A DNA stretch of 38,796 bases from an uncultured Clostridia bacterium (GTDB taxonomy: Bacteria > Bacillota > Clostridia > Christensenellales > CAG-314): assembly GCA_947589685.1 (NCBI GenBank), contig CANQCN010000010.1, forward strand, positions 1-38,796, written 5' to 3'. Below, one piece after another: positions 26,778 through 37,000 of the stretch. The translations under genes were made by a program, and so were the position numbers. The notes beneath the pieces are model-generated. The model was not told the origin of the DNA and ran no database searches. It worked only from the letters and a program-made list of their open reading frames with translations. Position 1 is the stretch's first letter. Each line of letters opens with the position of its first letter.

Positions 26778-27911
26778 TTATTTGATCGTGGGCAAATAAG
26801 CGTTGCCCTCCGCCACAAAAGTTCCCTCGACGATCTTGTCTTTTTCCTTTTCGACATCGAATGAGGAACCGAACAGCATTTCTTTCAATACGCAGTTGTC
26901 CAATACGATATTTTCGAATACGCAGTCTCCGTGCGCCTCGCCCGCCATGAACGCGTAAAAGTAATTTTGCGGAAGATTGTTGACTATGCGGCCTTGTACC
27001 GAGCAATCCTTGAAGGTGACGTTGCGTATCGTGGCTCCGTTAAGCTGCGAAAACAATCCGATATACATGCTTGCGGCGCCGGTACCGAGCGCGTTTTGGC
27101 GCAGATAGTTGAGGTTGGATATTACGTGACCGTTGCCCTCTATCACGCCGTTGAACACGTTAGGCGCGGTCATCTTGGTGTAGCCGTCCTCGTCCGCAAG
27201 GGAGGACATATCTATGTCGTTCATCAGGTACAGTCTCGCTCCCGCGGAAACGGAACGCAGATCCGACGCTTGCCTTATCAAAGTCCAACTGCCGGAGATA
27301 AATTGCGCGTACAGCTCGCAAACGGGCTCTTGCTGAGTGCAGCCGTGCGCAAAAGGCTTGTCGGCGGAAACCTCGAATGGTTCGGTGCATTGTTCGTCGG
27401 AAAACAGTTGTACAAACGTGTTTCCCGTCCAACTCGGTACGGAAACAAAGGTGATCTCGGCGGCGTTGTCGCCGATGTTGAAGTAGCTGTCCTCTTCGGA
27501 GAGCGTTCCGTCCAACAAATAGTTGAAATGTATGCGATATTGCACTTCCCACTTGCCGTAAAGCGTTATATCCTCGTAGACCTTGTCGGAAAAATCCCAT
27601 TTTTTGCCGTAGCTTACGGTGCCGTCGTCGTTCAACGTGCCTTCGTAGTAACCCGCAAACACAAATCCCATCGCGATCGGAGCGGTCGTATCTTTGGTCA
27701 CGCCCGGTTCGGGAATGGGAGAACCGGGTTTAAGACGGTAGTCCAACACGCCCGATTTCAAGCTGTCCAACACCGCTTTGACCGTGTTGCCCTGCTCTTG
27801 TACGAATTGATTGGGATCTTCGCTCCGCTTGCATGCGGCAAGCAACGCAACGCTTGTTGCAAACAGCGTCGCGCACAGCGCAAGAAGCAATATTTTCGTA
27901 AATTTTTTCAT
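26778..27911 (-). CDS. Surface lipoprotein with InlB-like and GLUG-like segments
   Basis: Lipobox LLAAC; ITLYGKWEVQYRIHFNY; FNGVIEGNGHVISNLNY..YIGLFSQLNGATIRNVTFKDC. Confidence 0.78.
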   Translation of the reverse strand: MKKFTKILLLALCATLFATSVALLAACKRSEDPNQFVQEQGNTVKAVLDSLKSGVLDYRLKPGSPIPEPGVTKDTTAPIAMGFVFAGYYEGTLNDDGTVSYGKKWDFSDKVYEDITLYGKWEVQYRIHFNYLLDGTLSEEDSYFNIGDNAAEITFVSVPSWTGNTFVQLFSDEQCTEPFEVSADKPFAHGCTQQEPVCELYAQFISGSWTLIRQASDLRSVSAGARLYLMNDIDMSSLADEDGYTKMTAPNVFNGVIEGNGHVISNLNYLRQNALGTGAASMYIGLFSQLNGATIRNVTFKDCSVQGRIVNNLPQNYFYAFMAGEAHGDCVFENIVLDNCVLKEMLFGSSFDVEKEKDKIVEGTFVAEGNAYLPTIK

Positions 27912-30900
27912 TAGTCCTCCTCAATGGGCAAAATGTAATCCGCCAATCTGTTGAGACCTGAGTTCCAAGCCGCTTTGTACGCTTCCACGCTGTCGGCGGG
28001 AACATATATTTGCGCGCTGGTCAGACTGAACACGCCTATTCCGTTGGGATAAGCGTCGTTGCGATAGGAGTCGAACAAAATGCCGCTGCCGGGGTGCAAC
28101 ACGGGCACGTCGGCGGCGCTTGAAGCGTGCTTGTAGACGGTGAAGCTTCTGAGACGCGGATTTTCCGCAAAGGAGCCGCCCGTGATCGTTTGCAGCGCGA
28201 CCGCCTCGTGTTGCGGCGAGCCTATCGTGACCTCGGACAGATATTCGCAGCCCGCAAAGGCAATGAGTCCTATCTCTCTGACGGAGGCGGGCAACGCAAG
28301 CTTGGTGATAGCGCTTATGCCGAAGGCGCTTGTGCCGATCTTTTTGAGACGGCTGTTCGCCGCGTCGAACGTCAACTCGATAAAGTTGTATTGAATATCG
28401 TCGTCGCCGTCGGCTGCCAAAGTGCCGTTTACTCCGACGTAAGTGAATGCGCTTTGTCCTATTTCAACGATATTGTCGCTGAGTACCAACCGAGAAACTT
28501 TGGAGCCGAGAGTTTGATTGCCCGTTGAAGAGTCGGTACTCGACTCCGCAAGGAACGCCGCGCTCCCTATCGTAAGGTCGTTGCTGCCGCCCTTGAATAC
28601 GATGCTTTCCAAATCGGCGATCACCGCAAAAGCCAGATCTCCTATCGAAGTGACGCCGCTGCCGATGACAACGGACTTGATGTTGTCGCTGTCGTAGTAG
28701 GCGTAGTTGCCTATCGTTTTGACGGTGTCGGGGATTATCGCTTCCGTGAGCGACGTGTTGAAAAACGCCGCCGATCCCACGCTTGTGTAATCGTTGCCAA
28801 CGTCGAACTCCGACACGCTGGTGCAGTAAGCAAAGGCGTTGCGGGGTATCTCGGTCAAGCCGCCGCTGACGACGATGCGTTTCAGCAACGGCGGACATTT
28901 TTCCGCGGAGACGTTGATGTTGTCGTTGGCTCCCGACGTCACCGTCGCGCCGAATACGTAAAGCATATAGTTGTTGCTCGTACGGCTGCCGCCGACAAAG
29001 GGCACGGTCAGCTCGGTGAGCTTGCTCATACCCTCGAAAGCGCCGAACTCTATCCTCGAAACGCTGTTGGGCACGGTGAGGACGGAAACGGAGCTTTTGT
29101 ACAACGCTCCCGACTTGATGGAAGAAACGGTCGGAGCAAAATTCAGGTCCGTCTTGGCGGAAGGAACAAACACCAATTCCGTTTGCGACTTGTTGTACAA
29201 CGCGCCGTCATAGACCGAATACGCCGAGTTGCTCGGCGCAACGGAAAATTCGGCGAGATCGGCTGCCCCGTGGAAAGCGGCGCTGTCGACCGAGGTCACT
29301 CTGCCGCCCAATTCGAAAGAGGTAAACGCCGTGTAGCCGAAGGCGTATTTGCCAATGGATGCCACGTTGTCCAATCCCGAAACGGATTTCAAGCCGTTGC
29401 AGCCGTAAAAGGCGTAGTCGGCAACGCGAGAGAGCGAATAGTTTGTAAAGACGATCCGTTGCAACGTCGCGGGCACGTACAATCCCGTAGACGTGTTGCG
29501 TTCGGGAGAGCCTGCGCCGAACCAATAAGCCACAAACGGATAAGAATTGTCGATGTCGCTGACGGTAAGCTCGGTCAACGCTTTCATTCCTTCAAGCGCG
29601 GACGCGGCGATATTTTTGCCCGAAAGATCGAGGTTCTTGATGACCGTATCTCCCCAAAACGCGTAAGATTCGATAGATGAGATACGTCCCGACGGCGTGT
29701 AACTGTCCTCGTTTTTGTTGACCTCAGTCTTGAAGTGCAGCACCAGCTTGTTGCCGTCGGTGAGAGTGCCGTTGTCGCCGTCCACGGCGTAATTGGCGTT
29801 GCCGCCCGTCATTTCCGAAATATTCGTGCAGCCCTTGAATACCGCTTTGCCCAACGTGTTGAGCGCGGCGGGAATATGGACCTTTTTTACGCCGCTGTTT
29901 GCAAACGCGTAAGGATAGATCGTGGTCACGCCGTCGGGAATATCGACTTCCGTCAAAGACGAACAGTTGACGAAAGCGTCAGAGCCTATTTCCGTCAATT
30001 GACTGCCGAATTGCACGCTGTCGAGCTGTTGACAGTTGGCAAACGCTCCTTCGGGGACGGTAGCAAGGAGAGAAATATCCGCGTTGCCGTCCAGCCTCTC
30101 GCAACCGCCGAAAGCAAATTTGCCGAGAACGGAAACGTTTGAAAGGTCTATCGCGGAAAGATGACTGCATTTGTAAAAGGCATAGCTGCCTATCGAAGCG
30201 ACGCTTTGCGGCAAAAACACTTGTTCCAACTCCGCGCCCTCGAATACGCCGTCGCCTATCGCAACGATAGTTGTTCCGCCGTGCTTGGACGGGACGAATA
30301 TCTGTTTGCCATCGCCCGTGTAGTCTATCACCGAGCCGCCTCCGTACACGAGCCCGACGCTTTCGCGAATGCCGTACAGAGTAACGTCGCTATCGACAAC
30401 GCTGTCGAAATCGAAAGGAACGGTCGTTTGCTCATTGATGTACCAGGTGCAACTTATATCCTCGCCGACAAACGGTTCGGCAACTTTTTCTCCCGCGGGA
30501 ACGGGGATCTCCGTCGCGTCGTCGAGAACGAATTTCACATAGTTGTAGCCGTTGCTTTTGCCCCACCTTGCATAAAGAGTAAGCACGCCGGACGCAAACG
30601 GTCCCGATACATACGGCTGACCGTCCTCGGTGTACCAGCCCTCGAAAGAATAGCCCTCTTTTTCGGGGACGGGCAACATATCCTGTCGCACGGTATCGCC
30701 GACGGTTCCCACCAGCTCGCTCTCCGCGCTGCCGCCGTTGCTGTCGAAAACTATCTTGCCGCTTTCGGCGGGCAGCCAACCGGCATAGACGGTCACGTCG
30801 GAGTTGGGCATACGGCGGAAGTCGAAGGGCGTGGTGAGCGCCTCGTCGGCGTACCAATTGTCAAAGGTAAAGTACTGTTTTGTCGTGACGGGAGGCTCGA

Positions 30901-31054
30901 TCTTGCCGCCGCCTCTGAAAACGACGGGGTCCACCTCCGTGCCTCCCTTGGTATCGAAGATCGCGGTGTGTTTTCCTCCGCATGCGCCGAGCGTAAACAA
31001 TGCCGCGAGAAGCAAAACAACCAGTATCGCAACAAATTTGCTATTTGTTTTCAT
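27911..31054 (-). CDS. BspA-like leucine-rich-repeat lipoprotein with N-terminal InlB B-type repeats
   Basis: Lipobox TLGAC; IVFDSNGG..EGYSFEGWYTEDG..LTLYARW; repeated SIGSYAFYKCSHLSAIDL-type LRR_5 units. Confidence 0.9.
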   Translation of the reverse strand: MKTNSKFVAILVVLLLAALFTLGACGGKHTAIFDTKGGTEVDPVVFRGGGKIEPPVTTKQYFTFDNWYADEALTTPFDFRRMPNSDVTVYAGWLPAESGKIVFDSNGGSAESELVGTVGDTVRQDMLPVPEKEGYSFEGWYTEDGQPYVSGPFASGVLTLYARWGKSNGYNYVKFVLDDATEIPVPAGEKVAEPFVGEDISCTWYINEQTTVPFDFDSVVDSDVTLYGIRESVGLVYGGGSVIDYTGDGKQIFVPSKHGGTTIVAIGDGVFEGAELEQVFLPQSVASIGSYAFYKCSHLSAIDLSNVSVLGKFAFGGCERLDGNADISLLATVPEGAFANCQQLDSVQFGSQLTEIGSDAFVNCSSLTEVDIPDGVTTIYPYAFANSGVKKVHIPAALNTLGKAVFKGCTNISEMTGGNANYAVDGDNGTLTDGNKLVLHFKTEVNKNEDSYTPSGRISSIESYAFWGDTVIKNLDLSGKNIAASALEGMKALTELTVSDIDNSYPFVAYWFGAGSPERNTSTGLYVPATLQRIVFTNYSLSRVADYAFYGCNGLKSVSGLDNVASIGKYAFGYTAFTSFELGGRVTSVDSAAFHGAADLAEFSVAPSNSAYSVYDGALYNKSQTELVFVPSAKTDLNFAPTVSSIKSGALYKSSVSVLTVPNSVSRIEFGAFEGMSKLTELTVPFVGGSRTSNNYMLYVFGATVTSGANDNINVSAEKCPPLLKRIVVSGGLTEIPRNAFAYCTSVSEFDVGNDYTSVGSAAFFNTSLTEAIIPDTVKTIGNYAYYDSDNIKSVVIGSGVTSIGDLAFAVIADLESIVFKGGSNDLTIGSAAFLAESSTDSSTGNQTLGSKVSRLVLSDNIVEIGQSAFTYVGVNGTLAADGDDDIQYNFIELTFDAANSRLKKIGTSAFGISAITKLALPASVREIGLIAFAGCEYLSEVTIGSPQHEAVALQTITGGSFAENPRLRSFTVYKHASSAADVPVLHPGSGILFDSYRNDAYPNGIGVFSLTSAQIYVPADSVEAYKAAWNSGLNRLADYILPIEED

Positions 31055-34000
31055 CGTCTGCCTCCTTTGCGTCGTCCGCGGCGACGGCTTTGCGTTTTTT
31101 AAGCACCAGCACCGTCGTTACTATCGCCGCAGCGACTATTATCGCCGCCCCTATCGAAAGGAACGTGGGCAGCATCCAACCGTCGGACGGTTTTTGCGGT
31201 TCGGGCGGTTGGTTGGGATCTACGGAAACGCTCAATTGTTCTTCCGCCTTGGCAAGCTTGTCGATATTCGCTACGCTTGCGACGATCTCGCCGCTTGCAC
31301 GATCGAGCGCGTTGCGCAATGCGTAAACCTCGTTGCGGTCGGCTTCGGTAACAATTTCGGGCAACGCCGCGATGCGGTCGTCTATCACCTTGGCGAGCTG
31401 TTTTTCCAATTGCGGCAGCTTGTCGGCAACGTCTTTCAAAAACGCCTTTTGCGTTTCGTCCAGCGAATTGTAGATACGTCTCAACAATACCAACTCGGAC
31501 AGGTCGTCGATGGTGAGCGTTTCGACGTTCATCGCTTTGAGAGAGTCCTCCATATCCATAGTGGTCTGCGTGCGCACCACCGTATCCGACGATGTGAGGT
31601 TGTTAGCCATATACTGCTGCCAATTGTAAGCGTCGTAGCCGCTGCCGTTTTTGGGATAAATCACCGTGACGGCGGAGCTTGCGCCCGTTTCAAAAGTGTT
31701 GTAACCGTGGCTGTCAATGCCCGCCTCGCTGTCGTAGAACGTCTCCAACACGGGCGCCGCGGCGCAGTTGAGAGTTATGTTTTGCAGCGCGGTGCAGTGA
31801 TAGAACGCTCCCTCGCCCAACGCCTGCAATCTGTCGGGGAGAGTGATGTCCGTAAGATGAACGTTGTTTGCAAAGGCGTAAGCCTCCACGCGCACCGTCC
31901 TTGCGTCGGCTGTATACTCCGTCTTGAAGTTGCCCTCTTCGTCGGCGTTGGCAACGGGATAGTACACCAACATCACCAAGCCGTTGGGCAGATTTTTGTA
32001 CAACACGCCCTCGTCGTCCACAAAGTAAAGTGCGTTGTCTGCGGATACCGTAACTTTTTCCAAACGGCTCGCTCCGTAGAATGCTTGTCTGTCTGCCGTT
32101 TCGAAGTCGGCGGGCAAGTCAAGCTGTCTGACTGCGGTACTGCCGAAAGCGGACGTGCCGATACTGCGCAATTTGCCGAAGCTTACGTTTGCAAGCTTGG
32201 TCGCGCCCACGAAAGCCTCTCTGCCCACGGACTGCGCTTCGGGCATGTCGAGAGATGTAAGGGACGAACAGTTGTAAAACGCGCGGTCTTGGATATTTAC
32301 CGCTTTGGGTATCTCAACCGTGACGAGCTTGGTGCAGGATTGGAACGCCAATTCGCCTATCGTTTTTGCTTCTTCCAAAATGACCGTTTCCAACGAGGTG
32401 CAGCCGCCGAACGCGTTGGCGCCCACTTCGATGAGGTTCGGCGCCCACACGGAGGTTATCGAGCTGCGCACAAACGCTTCCGTACCGACGCTTTCGACAT
32501 ATCTGAGGTCGATATTCTGCAAAGGACTTTGATCGTAACCCGTGAGGTCGGCGTTGTACTTTGCAAACGCGCCTCCGCCGATACTCTTTACCGAACTCGG
32601 CAGGTCGACGGATCTGAGTTGGTTGCAGTTGAGGAACATAAAGTCCGCTATTGCGGTGAGATTTTGCGAAAGCTTGACGCTGCTCAACGACGTGCAGTAG
32701 CCGAAAGCTCCGTAGCCAACGCTCGTGATACTGTCGGGCATATTGATCGTCGTAAGCATCGGACAGTAAGCGAAAGCAAATTCGCCGATACTCTCCAAGC
32801 CGTCATTGAAGGTGACGCTTGCCAGATTGGCGCTTTGAGCGAACACGTTGTTGCCCAAATTTTTGAGATTTCTGCCCAATCTGACCCTCGTGAGCTTTGT
32901 GTTGAAGAACGCGCTGTCGCCGAGATGAACGAGAGTGTCCGGCAATACCAGCTCTCCGCTCAATCCGAATGTGGTAAGCACGGTGTTGCTTGTGGGGATG
33001 AAGAACGCGCTGTCGCCGATGTACTCGACGCTGTTGAAGCACGTCTGCCATGCGCGGAGATTGCTTGCGCCGTAAAATGCGGCTGTGCCGATGTATGTGA
33101 CGTTGCCGAGATTGAGCGAATCCAACGCCGACGCGGAATAGAACGCGTAATCGTCTATCACGGTCACGTTTGCGCCCGTAACGGACTGTACGCGCGTCGC
33201 CGCAAATGCGTTTGCGCCTATTTCCGTCACCGTTGAGGGCAAAACGACGTCCGACTGCACGTGTCCGTAGGGGAACAACAGCACCTTGCGCATGGCTTTG
33301 TCGAACAAAATACCGTTGTTGGCGGTAAGGTAGGGGTTGCCCTCCTCCACCGTGAAAGCGCTCAATCTTCTGCACCCGTTAAATGCGCCGGGATCTATCG
33401 CGGTAAGCTTTGCCCCGTCCGAAATTATCACTTCGGCAAGGCTGCTGTAACTTGCCAGCATATCGTTGTCGTAACCGTAGGCTTGCGTGCCGAGATATTC
33501 CACGCCGTCGGGTATCGTGACGGAAACGAGGCTCAGGCAGTCGGCAAAGGCAAAGCTTTCTATCACGCGCACTTCGCTGCGGTAATTTACTTCGGAAAGC
33601 GCCTGACAGTCGTAAAACGCCGCCATACCTATGGTGTCAACGGCATTGTTGACGGTCACGGAGCCGAGCGACGAACACTCGGCAAAGGCAAATTCGCCTA
33701 TGGCGGGACCGTTGAGGGTCACCTCGGTAAGTCCCACGCAGCCGTAAAAGCCGTAGTCTCCTATCGGCGTGAAGGGACCCGTGATTATCTGCGTTACGCG
33801 AGAACACAACGCAAACGCCATTTGTCCCATCGATTTGATGTTTGTTATATCCAGCACGTTGAGAGACTCGCAATACATAAAGGAGCGAGGTCCCACCGAG
33901 AACACGTGATCGAAGCTGATGTCGTCCAGCGCGCCGTCCATAATAAACGCCATTTCGCCTATCGTGCTTACGCCGCCGAGGTCCACTTTTTTAAGAGAGG

Positions 34001-37000
34001 GGTTCCAAGCCAAAGCCCACTTGTCCAGAGTTTTGCAGCTTTCGGGCAAAACGACCTCTTCCAGCTTGTCGCAGCCGTAGATAGCCGCTTCCATTATCTC
34101 CGTCACGCCGTCCGGCACGATTATCTTGGTGATGTACGGATTGTCCATAAAGGCGTACATATAAATAATGGTGATGCCGAGATCGTCGGGTATCTCCACG
34201 ACGCCGTTTTCGTCGCCGCGACCCGTGTAACTGCGCAGATAAACGCCCTCCACCTCGTACTCGCTCTTGACGGAAATGGAGCAGCTGTTGCTTACGCGCG
34301 ACGTGGAGTTGCTGTCGATGACGTTTACCGTTGCCGAGCCGCTGCGCAGCAACCTTACCGTCACTTCGCGCGAACCTCTCACCGTGTCGGTAAGCACCTC
34401 GTTGCCCTGCTCGTCGTGGGTGACGAACACGGAAATGCCTGCCGAAGTAGTCCACACAAGGTTTACGTCGGCAAATTTGTCCGCCCCCGCAACGTCCGCA
34501 AACAGATCGTTGGGGACAAGAGCCTCCGCTTTCAAAGTGATCTCCTCGCCGCGTTCGACGGTGGCGGAGGTTTTGTTGAGCTGTATCTGAGCAAGATTTA
34601 TTTTGTCCGTGCGCGCTTCGCGTACGGTGACGGGCAGCGAGGCTTCGGCGCTGCCGTCAAGATTGCTTACGTGCAATGTGGCTGTGCCTTCCGCAAGACC
34701 CAGCACAACGCCGTCCTTGACGACGGCTACGGGAGTATCCGTTGCGTTGCCTTGGGCGTCCTTGCAGTCGTCTATCCACCACTGCATATCCTTAACCCAC
34801 AGATTGTTGGGGACAGTGGTGACTTGATCTTTAAGGTCCGTCGTCTCGTTGACGCGCGTGTTGACGGCGCGCATTGTGCTGCGGAAGCCGATCTGTTCGG
34901 CGTTGGACGAGGGCAGTTGCAGTTGGAAAGAGGAACGGTTCTTGGCGTAGTCGATAAGCTCGACGAAAATGTTGCCTCCGTTCGCCTGAATATCCGTCCA
35001 ATATTCGGTGATGTCGTAGCTGATACGGTTTACGCTGTTGCGTTTGTTGCCGTCGGACATAGGAATGATGTTGTTGTGGAACGCCACGCTGTTGGCGAGG
35101 GTCCCGTCGGCGTTGATAGAGCCGAACGTTCCCAGACGGTAGCCCTGAATGTAGTGATTGTCGTAGACGTAAACGTCCAAAATGTAACGTTTGTTGACTC
35201 CGCTGCCCTCAACGCGCACCTGCGTTTGATCGCCCACCACTACGGGCGCTTCGTTGTCGATGTAAAAGTCGAAGCTGAACGTGTTTTTGAGGTTGCCCTC
35301 GGTGGTAGCCCAATCCAGCTCGCACTCCATAGTAAAGGTAAACTTGCCGTTGTTGGGAAGGTCGCGTTCGTTGATATAAAAGTCTACCAACGCCATGCCG
35401 GGACGTCTTCCGCCGGAATAGGAGGATTTGCGGCAGTTGTAGTCCTCGCCCTCCCATATCAGCTCGCCCGTAACGGCGTTGTTGATACGCATATTTACTT
35501 TTTTGGCGTTGCGCAAAAAGCCCGCGGCGATCATTTTGAGAGAGTAGCTGCCGTCCATATTGGCGGTAAGCGAGGCTTTGTCCTCGATGATCGCGGGTTC
35601 GGTGTAGCCGTCGGCGAGACGGTAGCCGAATTGTCCCATACCGTAGTAGGATTCCTCGTACTCCGTGGCGGAAATCAGATAGCGGAAGCCGCCCATAGGC
35701 AATGTGGCGTAAATGTCCGCTTTAAGCTTGTCCTCGTCGAGGATACCGCTGTCCTCTTGTTCCGCGCCCACCTCGTAGGCGGTCACGTCCAACATAGGAG
35801 CGACAGCCCAATCGCCGTAAAAGCCGAGGAAACCGATGTGCAGATCCACGTCCTTGTTGAGGGAGAGCAATTGAATGAAGCCCTCCACGTACATACCGTT
35901 GGAAAATGTTTTGTCAAGGTAGCTTTTTGCCGCGTCGGAAAGGGTCAGCGTCACGGTAACGGTCGCCGTGGCGTAGCCGCCGAGAATGATCGAGCCTTTG
36001 CCGCCGAGCACCACGCCGTTGCCTTCCGCCTTTACCGAAAAGTCGGTATCGCCCAGCATATACGCCTTTTGCGCCACGGTTTTGTTGTCCGATGAAAGCG
36101 ATTCCGTCATCACGATGGGGTTGACGGCATAGCTTTGCGCCAAAGCGGAAAGGTTGCGCACCTTGAAGGTCATTGTGTAAACGCCCTTGCGTTCGGGGTC
36201 GTCGCCGAGGGTCAGCTTGGGTTTGTTTGCGCCCTCAACGTAGATGTAGGAGCTTGACGTAGTGGATTTGGCAATATCCGCCAAGCCCGCGCCTTGCTTG
36301 CGGGGCGAATAGGGGTTGCCCTCTTCGTTGTAGGCTATGGTCGCGGTACTCATTATTAGCTGATAGGTCAATTCCGTCACTTCGTAAGGCGTAAGATCGG
36401 GGAAGCGTTCCTTTACGTATTGGCGGACGAGTATCGTTGCTCCCGCCATATTGGGAGCCGCCATCGAGGTGCCGCTGAAATAGTCGTAGCCGCCGCGCAC
36501 CGCCGAATAGATGTCGCCGCCGTGCGCCGTTATGTCGGGCTTAAATTCCAGATTGGGAAGCGGACCCCAGGAGGAAAATTCGGACATAAAAGGTCCCGCG
36601 ACGTACTGTTCGTCTATCACCAGCTTGCCCGTCGTGTGTTCCTCGAAGTACTTGCCGAAGTCCATAGAAATGGAGCAAGCGGGTATAGCTGCCTTGCCGA
36701 CGCTCATGCTTATCACGCCGGACACGTTGTTGTACACTATCGCGCCCACAGCGCCGTGGTTTTGCGCGTTGATTATCTTTTCCTCGAAGTTAAGGCTGCC
36801 GCGCTTGATGACGGCTATCTTGCCGTTTACGTCGATGTCGTAGTAGTTGCTTTCGCTGCCGAGACCGGGGATCACCACATAATCAAGCTCCTTGCGGGTC
36901 TCGCCGTTCAGCATTTCCTTGGCGAAGTCTCTGCGTTTGGAGCCGGTGTTGCCCGCCTCGGTAAAGTAGATCTCTTGTTCGCCGTTTACCAAAAGGTACT

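Noticed and set aside
31041-31200. Sortase LPXTG anchor at the subtilase C-terminus
   Set aside because: Sequence is WMLPTFLSIGAAIIV..; LPTFL is part of the TM entry and does not fit LPXTG.
33261-36095. 944-aa plus-strand ORF (and others antisense to the subtilase such as 30804-33236 and 36420-38234)
   Set aside because: Antisense shadow of the well-supported 31041-38261 subtilase; no recognisable motifs and low-complexity His/Arg/Val-rich composition.
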